A stretch of DNA of 64,000 nt from Athripsodes cinereus (GCA_947579605.1 OX388322.1:7688001-7752000); one strand, 5' to 3'; counted from the first letter of the stretch, positions 11,601 to 23,810 are shown. Numbers and translations are program-made. Notes: generated by a model from the letters alone, not told the origin.

Positions 11601-12425
11601 AGTCTACTAGCTACCTGTGTTGTAGTAATTAATGTATTAGAAGCACAATGTCTTGTATTATCTAATATGAGATTTGGATCCAAGAAATTTCATGACGGGG
11701 AAGTAAAAATTTCAGATATAGTATGAGTTGGTTCTACATTTTTTTTTGAAATTAGGGGTGGAAATTTGAAATACCATTCCATACAATGTAAAACGAGTTC
11801 AAGTAAGTAATATGAATTTTGTGAAGGGGGGAAGAATTTTATTCATTTTATCCAATGTGTGTGTATTGATCTGAAATCCCATTTACCCGAGTGTCAATTT
11901 TTTTTCCAGCAATGCACGCAATTATTAAGACACGAGTATTTTTTTCCATACTTACATAAATAGCACACAATTGTAGATATGCAGTACTTTTTTTGCGTGT
12001 TTTCAAAATACGACACTGGTGTATGTGAGAGATTTGTACTTCTATAAGAAATTCCATCTTTGGATTTCAATCCATTGGAGAAGTTGAATTGAAGGATAAT
12101 AGGATTCGATAATTTAATCTTGAGAATAGGTTTCACGGTTACCTTATAAATATTCATGTCCTTATCACCTTTTGTAAAGGTGACAAGTTTTTACAATTCT
12201 GCCCGGTAATGGTAGGTAATTTTATTTATATATGTATGTATACTTAGGCTACCTATTTATAACCTGAAACTAAAATATCCATGGTATATTAGGAGTTTTT
12301 TTACATGGCATTTCTTAATTTTACTTAGATTGCTTTCTTCTAGCTTATACCAATTACATTAAAATCATCGTTATGTGTCAAAATCTTTAACAATAGATAA
12401 ATAAATTTTAATAATATTGTCAAAT

Positions 12426-12504
12426 GAGGTAGTTGGTAACCTGTCGATAGTCATAACTATTCAAGAGATCCCTGGTTCAAATTCTTTCGCTGAAGATATA
12501 TTTT
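12426..12504 (+). repeat. Possible SINE-2 head remnant
   Basis: gtagttggtaacctgtcgat followed by ccctggttcaaattc resembles a decayed tRNA-like head (A-box-like and B-box-like). No 3' part of SINE-2 follows. Confidence 0.3.
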
Positions 12505-13620
12505 GCTTCACGAAAAATCTTTTGCCTTTTGCAAAGATATCTGGGATTTGTTTGGGTTTATTAAAGACACATATTCATTGTATTTCTTTATATTTTTTAC
12601 TTATGAATTCACAGTTTGCGGTACTAGTTATTTACAAACATATTTTATATATTATTCACACCCGTAGACACAACAAAATTTAATTGGAAGACAATTAAAA
12701 CTTTAAAAAAAGTTATGATGATGATCAGATGAATTCAGAAAATATTTATAGATTTAAATTTAATTTCAAATAATTCTAAAAATCCAGCTATAAACTACAT
12801 GTAGATAGAGTTATTTTGAAAATGATATGTTAAAGTATATTTTATTTTATTACGTAAAAAAAGCTTTATTTCCCTGTTGCTTTAAACTGGAGATAATTTA
12901 AGAAACCCTTAAAAACTCGGTTAAGTCTTGAACTTTACGTGAAATGATTATAATCGAGTGTTTTCCGAGCGTTTTCTCCACCTAAACTTAATGAAGAAAC
13001 CTTGCAATAAACTTGAAATGTTGTTGCTTTTTAAGTAGTTTATCCTCTGAAGGATACATTTTACTTTGAGCTGATGTGGTCGCAGGGAGGGAAAACTTAA
13101 TAACTCTTGTGGTTAATAAATGAAGACTTATCAAGTTGAAGATTTCGATTATTGCGGTTCATTGCGCCAGAGAAACTGTTTTGGATAAGTTTGTTTTATG
13201 TACCTACTTACCTGCTAGTTTGCATTCTACAAGTAAGAGACTTCTCTTACAACTTACAAGGGCCATCATGTTGAATTGAATTACATTATTGTAACAGAGC
13301 AAACAGACTTTGAAACGTGGGTACGAAATTTAACTTACTTAGGTACGTGTACGTAAGTCGTACAATGAATTTCACAAAAACTTGTATATATAATAACGTG
13401 TTATTACGTTTTACGTAGTACAATTATAACGTTTCTTCATTCACAATGTTCTCTTGCAACGAAAATATTGAAACAAACTTCATTCTTTAACAAATCCTAC
13501 AACAACACAAATTCAGTTACCTCTTTCCACGGTATTCGTAATGATCTGATATCTTTACCTTAGGAAATTTGAACTCGTTGTTTTCATATTAAGTAAACGC
13601 AAATACAACCTATTTAATAA
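12505..13620. other. AT-rich DNA, nothing recognised
   Basis: No ORF with recognisable motifs, no repeat-family match and no inverted repeat was noted in this stretch. Confidence 0.5.
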
Positions 13621-13961
13621 TTCAAGAGTTTTTTTGTGTTAACGCTGTGGAAATCCATTTTTTATTTTAATAAATAAAATATAAAAATATATTATTGAGC
13701 ACTTTTTGATCTCCACTATGTTTGGTTAAATACCGAACGTTTTCGCCTATACTTGTAGGCATCTTCAGGGAAAATGAAGATGCCTATTTCCCCTGCCATT
13801 TCCCCTGAAGATGACTACAAGTATAGGCGAAAACGTTCGGTATTTAACCTAACATAGTGGAGATATTTCCCATGCCATTTTCCTTGAAGATGCCTACAAG
13901 TATAGGCGAAAACGTTCGGTATTTAACCTAACATAGTGGAGATTAAACAGTGCTCAACAAC
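13621..13961. repeat. Family P locus: inverted plus tandem copies
   Basis: A roughly 63-bp unit (key words ccgaacgttttcgcctatac, tgtaggcatcttcaggg) occurs once at 13708-13770. It occurs again as its complement at 13803-13864 and a third time, tandem to the second, at about 13880-13942. Flanking sequence (ttcaagagttt...ctgtgg, then attattgagcact) is shared with 44240-44525 and 57568-57752. The mix of inverted and tandem copies of a terminal unit resembles the pseudo-LTRs of Penelope-like elements. That is inference, as no RT is present. Confidence 0.75.
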
Positions 13962-14998
13962 CTATTTACTGTGTCGGTGTTTAGGTAGTAGAATTCCATA
14001 GCGAAATAAATAAAACCCTTGTTTTATTTATTTCGTAAATAAAACCTGTTCATGTATACAACCTTCACTATCTCTATATAATATGTACATAATATGATAA
14101 ACAAAGCTTTGATGCATGTACAATTGTTTTATTAATCAATCTGTGACCGATTTTGAGACTTTTATCCAAGCAGTCAATCCACATAATTCTCTGACATTGC
14201 CGCTTTCATACAACGTTTTCTCAAGGTAAACTTACTTTCTTCATTATCCTATCATCATCCTGTCACTCTGCATATCCAATTCCTTTTTTAAAATCAATAA
14301 TTTACACAAAAACAAAAACACACCAATATTTTATCTTTCTCTAAACAAAATATCCATGATTGTTTATAACTTTTAAGATTATTGTTTTGTGTTTTACAAT
14401 AAGATTTTACTTGTTTCATAACCTTAATTAATTTTAAATAATACAATTTGAATACAAGTGCGGTATTTTAAATCTGTCCCTTTTACCGACATTGCCCCTT
14501 CGTGTCCTTAAAAAGATTAGTAAATTCATTTATAGGACAGCAAGTCACGCAACACATACACACACTTTGCTATATAATAAAAAAGACAAGTGTCTGTTTA
14601 TAACGATGGTGTTGACAGTTATATCATTACTGAGTGAGCCCTTTAACAAACATTATTAACATTTAGTTAGACTACAAGGAAATTGTGTTAAAACATGTAA
14701 ATGCAACTTATCTTTTAATTTGAAATCCCCGATGACATTCGCCTGGAACGTTATCGGTTCGGCGGTACATAAACTAAAATTGGAACATTCGCCTGGAACA
14801 AGTTGCAGGCTAACAAATTGTTAACGCACACAAATTTGGGCGTTCTACGAGTATAATGCAAATTTTACTTCATGAAATATATCATTATAGTTTCTTTATA
14901 TAATACAACATTTCTTTTCTCAACAAATTTTCCCTCACATTTTTTTGAGTTTATGAGTAGGTACCTACCCTTTTAAACGCGTACAGTATTTCTAAGAA
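13962..14998. other. AT-rich DNA with one short direct repeat
   Basis: acattcgcctggaac occurs twice, at 14735-14749 and 14785-14799. The block actgtgtcggtgtttaggta (13969) reappears in similar form near 16054. Nothing coding was seen. Confidence 0.45.
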
Positions 14999-15153
14999 TA
15001 TCTATCTTCAATTCAGTGATGAGGGTTGGCACCCATTCAGTATGTTATATTTTTTAATGGCACGAAGAGGATGCACAGCTTATTTATAATATGCAGTTAG
15101 ACAAATTGTAACCCTTCTTGTAGAATAAGCCACGATGGTATAGATGGATAGAA
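14999..15153 (+). repeat. SINE-1 diverged copy
   Basis: cttcaattcagtgatgaggg, a tggcacccattcagtatgtt block, atggcacgaagagga and ccacgatggtatagatggat place it in the family. The tail is a gata-like repeat. Confidence 0.7.
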
Positions 15154-15694
15154 AGAATTTCGTATAATGTTTTGAAGTTTAATATAACGGGTCGCACATT
15201 GTTATATTATAAAAGCCGGGTGACACTAATACATTTGTAATTAACATAGTTGGTAGAACTGTGAGATTGTTTTTACCTCAGGATTTTTACCTGTTAGAAT
15301 TATTAATTAAACTAAGTGTTATAAAACATTAAATTTACTTCAACATTTATATAGCTACGTTAACTAGAGAAAATGATGACGAGGTGAAATATGAAAATTG
15401 TTGGCTTGTATCTCACTGTCCATGTACTTAATATGTATGTATGCCACAAACTTAATGTGAAAAGAGTGCATTTTGGTTCATTTTTAATTAGGATGTATTT
15501 TTTTTCAAAGAAAAAAATTCACAAAAAGTCTGAAATTTGATAATGGAATTAAAATAACTGAGCTTTAAAATGCTTTATCAAAAAGAAACTTTTAAATTTT
15601 TACAAAATGAAGTTTAATTGCTTTTGGCAAAATTGGATGGAAAAGAGAAAATAATATACATGATCATTGTAATTTTTTAATGAAAATTTTAAAT

Positions 15695-15755
15695 TTATTT
15701 ATTTATTTACGGCATAATTGCCTTTGATCACAAAATATTACAAGACTTATATTTT
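15695..15755 (-). repeat. LINE 3' tail (CR1/Jockey-like)
   Basis: In sense orientation it reads caaaggcaattatgccgtaa followed by an ATAA-type repeat. This is a common 3' end of lepidopteran LINEs and resembles 17812-17851 on the other strand. Confidence 0.5.
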
Positions 15756-16368
15756 CCCTATTTTCATTAAAATTTAAACGTTTCCACTCACGCTTGTGTG
15801 CATTTTCGAGGATATTGTGAGTACAGAACTTTTCAAGTGTATTGAGTACTATAGATGATTAATAATGTATGATTCACTCGAAACTTAGCGCTTTGCCATA
15901 AATGGAATGAAAAATAAAGCAGTTTAGAAAACATCAATATGCTTGGGCCTTAACGTTGATATTTAAATAACAGATTTAATTATTCATCACATTGCAAGTA
16001 ATATCAATACAGACAGTTAGTTTTCACAATAATTAAATATTTAATTTTTATTCACTGTGTAGGTATTTAGGTAGTAGTATTCCATTTTTAATTTTTTTAC
16101 AATTTCATTTTCATTCAATGATTTCTTTATTTCTCTGCTGCAATGTTCACAATATTATCAATAAAAATACGTACACATAACAACATTTCATTGTTTTAAG
16201 TAGAAAATCAACTGTTTCACGCTATGAGAAATGTAATTCATATTATGGGAGGTAGAATAAACAAGTCAGTTTTCTCTCTTAATCTTTTTTTATACTCTTA
16301 CGACCCGAAACACAATGGGTCATCTACCCTCCTAATTACCATAAACATGACGACCAGTAAATATGTAC

Positions 16369-16716
16369 TAGTGATGTAACGAATGTGTGATTTTGGATAT
16401 TCGCAAATGCGAATATTTGTTGCCGACATTCGCGAATAGCGAATATTGACTTGCTTAAAATTCTACAATTGCTCAAACATTAAATTTTCTACCTCCCCCC
16501 CTCCCCGTCGCCCAATTTTCAAAATGTTATAGGAATTTAAAATATTTCTAATCTCCTCGGTTTTCTTAAAGAATATTTTCTTGCGGTATCTTTTTCTTCA
16601 ATGCGACGGGTAATTAACCGGTATTTTTACCGAATATCCGATACTTTATTACCAAAATGATATTCGCAAAACATCCGAATATTTTTTTGCGAATACGAAT
16701 ATTCGTTACATCACTA
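16369..16716. mobile_element. Non-autonomous hAT element (348 bp)
   Basis: The terminal inverted repeats tagtgatgtaacgaat (16369-16384) and complement (16701-16716) are exact. The flanking 8-bp duplications atatgtac (16361-16368 and 16717-16724) are also exact. Short TIRs with an 8-bp duplication define hAT-type transposition. There is no ORF inside. The interior includes many attcgcgaa/gcgaatatt motifs and a C-rich run near 16495-16508. The interior around 16480-16590 recurs, inverted, twice at 41850-42115. Confidence 0.9.
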
Positions 16717-16724
16717 ATATGTAC

Positions 16725-17811
16725 ATACGGCGAAATAATAAGTCTTTGTATAACAATGAAGTAAATTATATAGGTTGAGCACAGGAGTAATTACGTGTTT
16801 TATTTTTTATTACCTACTCTATTTTCTAAATAATTTTTTGATTCCGTACAATTAACTGTATTTAAGGTATAAGTATTTGATTACTTTAAATATTTACATA
16901 AATACTACATAACATCTTAGCGTGTGTTCTTACCAAGTTAACACCAAGTTAACGTGTGTTCAAAAAAAAATTATTTCAGAGAACCTTCAACTTGTAGCAA
17001 TAAATTTTTGAGGATTATAATCTAATATAATTTTCAAGAACACCTGAACCACTGCGGTGACTCAATAATTTAATAATAAACTTAAAAGAAAAACAATGAA
17101 AATAATAAGAAAATAAACCAACGTACGTACATAGTTATAATAAAATTATTTATTGAAAAACTTTGAAGAAAATAAAAATTAGAATAAAAAATTTATAAAT
17201 CATACGAAGGACAACACATTTTCAGGAATTATACCTAAAATATGAAACATTTGGGAGTTTCATACAATTTTCTTCATCATCGATCGAATATACTATGAAA
17301 CTCCATGTAGTGACTTCATGAAAAAGAACATGAAATTAGAAGACAATGATTTTTTTCCTTAGATATAAAATGCTCCATTAAATCCCTGAAGAACATTTGT
17401 TTCTTTAATCTGTATGAACAGAACTATGAAATATACAGTTTATATGGCAATAAAAAAATAGAAGGCATTAAAGTGTTCTGTAAAATGGCGGACTCGTTTT
17501 GTTGGCAATGTTTTTCACTCAACTATCAATATATACTTTGGTGAACTTCCTGATGAATTTGTTTCAATAATTTATTTAATAAATGAAATACAAAAATATT
17601 TTGACCAAAGGCCTATACAATACAAAAAACAATAAGGTTTTTTTTGTAAAGAGAATTTTTAGTGTATAAAAGTAAATACCATTCAAAATTTATCAATAGG
17701 AAGACAAATTGAACAATTATCAACAGCTGTCAGGTCTTATCAGAAGTTAAATGAATATAATTGGATCGATATTTCGATTTACTTGAAGAATTTATATATA
17801 TGTTTCATGTA
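16725..17811. other. AT-rich DNA, nothing recognised
   Basis: A short duplication (taccaagttaacaccaagtt, then cgtgtgttc twice, near 16920-16960) is the only structure noted. Confidence 0.45.
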
Positions 17812-17851
17812 ATAAGGGCTTTTGCCGTAGAATGAATAAATAAATAAATAA
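17812..17851 (+). repeat. LINE 3' tail with AATA repeat
   Basis: ataagggcttttgccgtaga followed by a run of AATA units. It has the same type of 3' end as 15695-15755. Confidence 0.5.
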
Positions 17852-18964
17852 AGCTGTTTTCGGCATCCCTTATTTAACTATTATGGTAATTTGAAAAATA
17901 TAATCGAATGACTTCCAAATTCAAATTCGAGGTAGAATGTTAGGGAGGGCAATAATTCAGATTTTCTACTAGATTTATTTCCGAGATCACCGAGTTGGTG
18001 CTCTTTGGTTTGTTATTACGGCAGATTTTACTACTTTTTGTCTTATTCTTTATACAATTTCCAACCGCAGCCTGTTTGAACTATCAGGTAAGCCATGCGA
18101 AAACATTTTATAGTCTGAAATGCGAAGATGTTCGACAAATTTGAATTTGATTTGAATTCAAAAAGCTTCTTTGAATATTAGAGTTCCTTCGTTTTTGTAA
18201 CGACTAAATAATAATGAAAAACTTAAAGTTTCAAAGATGTATTTTTTATGTCAATTTACCCACATTAAATATTTTATATTTTTTTTAATTCGTCTGTAGC
18301 TTGTATCATTTTTATACAGAAGTTGATCCAGACCCGGAAATGTCTATTTTTTTAATTTACCTTGCGTAAAAATAAGGTATTCATAAATATTTATAAAAAT
18401 AATCAACTCTTTCATGCACTAATGGAAAACACCGTAATATTTCTCACAATATCACAAATAATTTATGAATTTGAAAATACGTATAACATCAAAATATAGG
18501 TATATCATTTTATAAAAACACTTTGTATGCAAGCTGACTCGTTACTTTGTAATCGCTAATGGAAGTTTTCTGTAAAAATCTTAAAAGCTGCGTGTTTAGT
18601 TGGTTTTTTCTCTGTGGATAAAATAAAAACCAAGATATTATTATAACCACAGAAACAACAAACACAGTGGAGGTGAAGGGATTTACAAAATCATGTTAAT
18701 GGATTTTCACACTATATGATTTGTATCGGATACAAGTCTCCTAGTAAAATCACTGACACACAGTTAAAATATACCGTTCTTTCGATAACAATATAAATAG
18801 AATCAAGGAATGAAGTGACACAAAGAGCGTATTGTCATTTTAAATGAGGGGTGCTTGTTTGCTTCTGGGATTATTTTGAAATGATGAGGAAAAGTGAATT
18901 AAAAAATATTTTTCCAGCTAACTTTAACCACATTATTTAAGAGATATTTACCTATTTCCATTCT
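17852..18964. other. AT-rich DNA, nothing recognised
   Basis: No family match or coding motif was seen up to the target duplication of the hAT element at 18965. Confidence 0.45.
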
Positions 18965-18972
18965 ACCTAGAA

Positions 18973-19379
18973 CAGTGGTTCTTAACCTGGGTTCGGTGAG
19001 TCAGTCTTGGGGGTTCGGTGAAAATCATTTTAAAGGCAAGATATTTTTGCGAGTTTGAAAAAGAAAAAAAATACTCCGATAATTCCTTCAAACCGCCATC
19101 ACAAGTTTAAAAAACAATAATGCCAGTTTATTCTAACAATCCAAATATAACATCTGGTTGCCAGTTTATTCTAACAATCCAAATATTACATCTGGTTGCC
19201 AGTTTATTCTAACAATCCAAATATTACATCTGGTTGCCAGTTTATTCAAACAATCCAAATATTACCATGTTTTGAATTTGTAAAAATCTAATTTTATTTT
19301 TCAAATTAGGAGGGGTTCGGTAAATCCATGTTATGTAACAGGTGGGGTTCGGTACCCCCAAAAAGGTTAAGAACCACTG
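18973..19379. mobile_element. Non-autonomous hAT element (407 bp) with internal tandem repeat
   Basis: Ends in cagtggttcttaacct (18973-18988) and its complement (19364-19379), a TIR typical of hAT families with the CAGTGGTTCT... start. Exact 8-bp duplications acctagaa lie at 18965-18972 and 19380-19387. Next to each TIR is an inverted ggttcggt-type motif. There is no transposase ORF. The middle is a 38-bp tandem array (separate entry). Confidence 0.93.
19122..19263. repeat. 38-bp tandem repeat, about 3.7 units, inside the hAT element
   Basis: Units start at 19122, 19160, 19198 and 19236 with gccagtttattctaacaatc. They are nearly identical, and the last is partial with one change (ttcaaac). 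The array is direct and contiguous with no spacers. Confidence 0.9.
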
Positions 19380-19454
19380 ACCTAGAAAAAGGTTCACTCT
19401 GTGAACACATAAATGTTTTTAAGTCCACGCTTACCTAACAATCATGTTAGCCTT

Positions 19455-19787
19455 TTATTAAATTTACAAAAAGAAGAAAAAAATATTCATTCAGCAGATT
19501 TAGATGTAGTCATTAGTCATATCCACATTTCCTGTTGTTAATATACTTGTAGGACCTTTGCCTCTTTATAAAATTTACAAAAAGAAGAAAAAAATATTCA
19601 TTCAGCAGATTTAGATGTAGTCATTAGTCATATCCACATTTCCTGTTAATATACTTGTAGGACCTTTGCCTCATTATAAAATTTACAAAAAGAAGAAAAA
19701 AATATTCATTCAGCAGATTTAGATGTAGTCATTTTTAGTCATATCCACATTTCCTGTTGTTAATATACTTGTAGGACCTTTGCCTCC
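19455..19787. repeat. Three tandem copies of a ~109-bp unit
   Basis: The block aaatttacaaaaagaagaaa starts at 19460, 19571 and 19679, giving periods of 111 and 108. Each unit then carries cattcagcagatttagatgt, tcatatccacatttcctgtt and cttgtaggacctttgcct. Differences are small: a missing gtt in unit 2 and an added ttt in unit 3. It lies about 75 bp beyond the hAT element but outside it. Confidence 0.9.
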
Positions 19788-20418
19788 AAAACAATAGATC
19801 TCTAAGCCTTTCTATCTTGAGCAATGGATTGTAAATATAAAGAAAAGAAAGAAATCCAACAAATGACTAATTTGATTCCTAGTTTTTTTTTTCTATGTTG
19901 ACGGATAGATGAAAAGAGACAACAAATTTGTTAGCAACGTTCGTTCACAAATTGTGTAGGTACCTACATGTTGTCGATCGGTTGAATACTAATCAAATGT
20001 CTTAATTCCGTTTGATGAAAAGAGCAAATTTTAATGGAGATACACTAAGGTTGTTGTAATATGAATATCATATAAAAACACTGTAATATATGAAACATAT
20101 TTAATTTAAAAACCATTTTTGTAAAATTTTCTACAAAACCAAAATACAAAATAATGTTTTCTTTTGTAAAAGTAAATCTCGGGTAAATACTTAGATACAC
20201 TAACATTTCTACAGTTGATCTTAAATAAATTACCAAATTGTATGGTTACATACACGTTATCTTTTAAATTTACTATTGCTTTAAGGTAAAAAAGGTTCTT
20301 TTTAGGTAAATTGTAAAACAAAATATTTAAAATCATACAAGTAAAAACAATATAGTACTTTGTAGAAAAAGCGGGAGTGGAAATTATTTTCTACAGTTAT
20401 TTAAAAATTTCTTCGACT

Positions 20419-20596
20419 TTACCATCACGGCATTTCTTACAAATGGGAAAGGCAGTTATCCAGCTGCATTTAATAAACTTGCAAGCTGTCCTCTCTAGGC
20501 CTCCAAAAATTAAAACATTCGAGATGAGTGGCAAACCTTATCGCTAAATTTCAAATATCTTTAATTTTTCGAACACCTACCTTTTACCAGGATTTT
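20419..20596 (-). repeat. SINE-1 copy
   Basis: On the minus strand it carries the tail taccatcacggcat, the gccaatata-type block (here ggcctcc), gagtggcaaaccttatcgct and tttttcgaacacctaccttt. It lies directly upstream of LINE-C. Confidence 0.75.
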
Positions 20597-20636
20597 GGAT
20601 GTCAGATGGTATGAACATGTTACAAATGATGCTGTG

Positions 20637-20955
20637 CACCCGCGCACCTAGCAGAGACCTGTAATCTCCGTAATACAGGAGAGACGATGGTCCTGGCTGG
20701 GACATGTTTTGAGAACGCCCAATGATAGTTGGCCAAAAAGAGCTCTGTTCTTCCGTCCGCAGGGGCTCCGTCGGCCCGGGCGTCCCTCTTTCACAATACA
20801 CCGTTCCTACGACAACGATATCAGAGCGCAAGGAATGTCGTGGAAAGAGGTGACGCAATTGGCGCAGAGACGCTCTGAATGGAGAAGGCTGGTTTCTACC
20901 CTGTGCTCCCGAGAGGAGCGTTGAGGGCGATGAGATGAGATGATGATACCTTTTA
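20637..20955 (+). mobile_element. LINE-C RT C-terminus and 3' end
   Basis: Codons from about 20677 read RRWSWLGHVLRTPNDSWPKR, then RRPGRPSFTIHRSYDNDI, WKEVTQLAQRRSEWRRLV and a TGA stop at 20922. Trp-x-Gly-His-Val, Gly-Arg-Pro and Arg-x-x-Trp-Arg in this order form the usual C-terminal tail of non-LTR reverse transcriptases. The stop is followed by a short gatga repeat that serves as the 3' tail. The GC content is clearly higher than in the surroundings. It is 5'-truncated and not a functional gene. Related scraps lie at 32728, 52195 and 61127. Confidence 0.8.
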
Positions 20956-21786
20956 CGAGTAGGGACAGGGCACAAAGTTCTTGCATTTTACTGGATTTTC
21001 CACACCTGCTTGAGTGAAGATATTAAGGATGTTGCTCAACATATACCTCAATCTGCACAACAAAAAGATTGTGCTTATTAACTTTGTATTTATAAAATGT
21101 TATCAAAATTTCATTTCTGTTTAGTTTACTTCATCTTCTTTCTCTTATAGATCTTAGATTGTATAATAAATCTAGAAGTTAATAAAGTGATCTCGATAAA
21201 TTATTGAAAGAAAAGGAATATTTTTCACTTTTCCATAAAATTAATGTAAAATTAATAAAAAAATGCATTTATTTCAATACCGCCTGCGTATTAAAAGAAA
21301 CCACATAAATGTTAAAGACTGAATTTGGCGAGCTTTTTAAAACGCTAAACTTTTTTCTTCCGAACGCTTACTATGTTAGTCTTTTACATTTCTGTTAGAT
21401 ATTTTCGTACGACTATTTTGCTTTTTCTTCTCAATTTTTGCAGCATCTGACAATTTACAAACGGTAACGATTATTCAAAACTGTCATCAACATACAGCAG
21501 ACCAAGTTAAATAAATGTATCTTTACGTTGTACGAGTATTTTACGTAAATCTTTTTATTCACTTTAAATAAAACTGTGACTATATCCTTGCACTACATTC
21601 TAAGAAGAACTATTTCAACAATATTATTGCAGTACGATATAAATTTATTTTATTTATTCGCCTTTTAACACTCTTCTCATATACATACATAAACAGGATG
21701 GAGACAAACTTCCCCCATTCAGAACGATTCTCCACTTATTAAGTAACTTCCTCTAGCGACATTCCTATCTATTTATTTATATTATC

Positions 21787-21945
21787 TCAACATCTTCCAA
21801 AAGTGGAATAGCCAGCGGACAAACTGCATGTAATGAACATAGGTATATGTCATCCTCTTTGTGTTAGATAACTAAGATATTTAGGACGGGTGGCATATCT
21901 CATCGCTGAATAAAAAATGCTTAAGGTCTTAAAATTACTTATATT
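21787..21945 (-). repeat. SINE-1 diverged copy
   Basis: aagtggaatagccagcggac, actgcatgtaatgaacat, ggacgggtggcatatctcat and cgctgaat follow the minus-strand family order. The 5' part is lost. Confidence 0.7.
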
Positions 21946-21984
21946 TTCATCGTAAACCTGCCTTATAAGACATATTTCCTTATA

Positions 21985-22140
21985 GGACATAGGAAGTATG
22001 TCCGGGTTAGTTGGAAGACATCGCATTTTAGCGATAAACTCGCCCTCTGTACATTGAATTGTATAACTGATATTTTTATGATATTGTTTTTATTTGTATA
22101 ATTGTAACTGATGTACAGAAAAGATAAAAATAAATAAAAA
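21985..22140 (+). repeat. LINE 3'UTR fragment
   Basis: tgtccgggttagttggaaga, then catcgcattttagcgataaa, a ctgtacattg-type block and an aataaataaaa end. This matches the usual 3' end of lepidopteran CR1/Jockey-type LINEs as I know it. No coding part can be read. Confidence 0.55.
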
Positions 22141-23758
22141 AATGTGAGAGATCAATTCTTTTCGGAACTCTACGGGGAATTTTCCTATCAACTTACCTGA
22201 TTATTGAATAAATTTTGAGTTAACAAAATTAATAAATTTTCATTGAATTCATTAGGACCTGGCTTTTTATTTTCAAATTATTTATTTTCAAATAGCATTT
22301 AAAATTTGCAGTGTATTCTACCCCTCAATTAGAATAATGCACATTTCCTCAAAGCTTATTCATACAACTTTCTCAACTGTTCCGTTGTAGTTTTAATTTT
22401 CATTGTCTATCATCCACAATGTATAAAAGTATTCATTTGCAAAAGCACGCTGAATATGTAGCTTTGTCTATTGTGCATCTGAAAATATGATGAAGTAAAG
22501 TTTTGAACTACAGCCTTATTTTATTTGCTCACGTAATGATGGAAACATATTATTAATTATGCAACTCGTTTTGTTTCTATTTTGTTAGCAGAAAGGTATT
22601 CCGAATAGTTAGAGATATGAAATATTAGAGCTTAAAAATTTAAGCCAACAAATTTCATCTTCAACTTTAGGTAAAGTTTATTTTTTTACTTGCAAAAGTT
22701 TTCAAAAATGAGGTCATATTTGATGAAATCTTTCAAATATTATCTGTCTGTGCTGCTTGATAACTTTCATGCGACATTTTTCACTGCTACTTGGCTACGT
22801 GATAAAATTATTCTACGAGTGTGGTTGACCTGTGTGTAAATACATTTCTTTTTTAACTTTGAAAACCCTTCTTAAATCAACTTATAAATTAAATTAATAT
22901 ATCTTAAATACAACAAATAAAAATATAAATAGTAAGATTACGGTTAAAATGTGACATAAATTCAAAAATAAATACAGATTTCAGAATATTTCAGGAGAGT
23001 TCTTTCAATTAATAGCAACAGTATGTCAAATGTGAACTTGACTTTTATTACTAAATATATTGCCATGGAACACGCTACTCCGTCTTGCACAAGTACCTAG
23101 CTATTACTACTAATATCCAGAAGGCATTGTTGTGGTCTATTTAAGCTTACAAATCTTACCCAATGATATATTTTTATGTATTAACTTAATGGAGAAACAT
23201 GGCGCACTTTGTATTGAGTCTGGTTTGTGGTTAAATTTTACGACGTTCTACTGAATTGGCGCACGAATTGAAATTCGGTAAATTTCTTCCTTTTTTGTGG
23301 AAATTTTATACATTATTTTTAATCAAATTAGCCTGATTGTTATGGCTATGATATTTTTGTATCTGATTCGATAATATTAATTGCAATGACCAGGTTATGT
23401 AGATAGGTAGGTAGTCAATATGTGAAAGCCCAGAATCCTAAAAATGAGACTTTGAAATAAAAAAAGATGAATAGGTTGGCCTCAGAAAAATAAACAGTTG
23501 ATACAATCACTATCGCTAGCATAAAATCAGACGAAAATAAGCACAAAAAATATCTAAAAATTTCATTGACAAAATAAATATCAAAATAGTGCTCGAAACT
23601 TAGAAATAATATAATTATTCGTTCATTCGTACCAACTAATGTAATTTCTTCACTTTTCTTTAGCCTGATGATGAGAGCGGAAGCTCTTGAAAACCGGCTT
23701 GCGTCCAATAAAAAGTCACTGTGGATATACTTTAAATAAGTGTTTTATTTATAATTAA
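22141..23758. other. AT-rich DNA, nothing recognised
   Basis: gatcaattcttttcgg (about 22151) may be a remnant of a SINE-1 head. The minus-strand ORF at 23415-23708 (97 codons) starts in a repeat-like GC patch (gagagcggaagctcttgaaa) and continues into AT-rich sequence with no motif. Confidence 0.4.
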
Positions 23759-23810
23759 TTCAACGTGAGTTTCCACCAAGTACCGTCGGTTGAAAATATC
23801 AACTTTATTC
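23759..23810 (+). repeat. Family Q copy
   Basis: The block tttccaccaagtaccgtcgg plus ttgaaaatatcaac recurs inverted at 55206-55242 and at the window end, 63952-64000. It is an unclassified short interspersed block. Confidence 0.6.

Noticed and set aside
13803..13864. A definite hammerhead ribozyme
   Set aside because: CTGANGA-like and GAAA-like pieces and a short stem are visible, but stem II needs a bulge and no convincing stem III or cleavage site could be drawn, so it is only reported as a lead.
19122..19263. CRISPR-like array
   Set aside because: Direct contiguous 38-bp units with no spacers, inside a hAT element in a eukaryotic genome.
20577..20975. 132-codon minus-strand protein
   Set aside because: Antisense of LINE-C coding; the plus strand carries the RT C-terminal motifs.
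23415..23708. 97-codon minus-strand ORF
   Set aside because: Phe/Ile/Tyr-rich translation of AT-rich DNA with a repeat-like start; no domain recognised.
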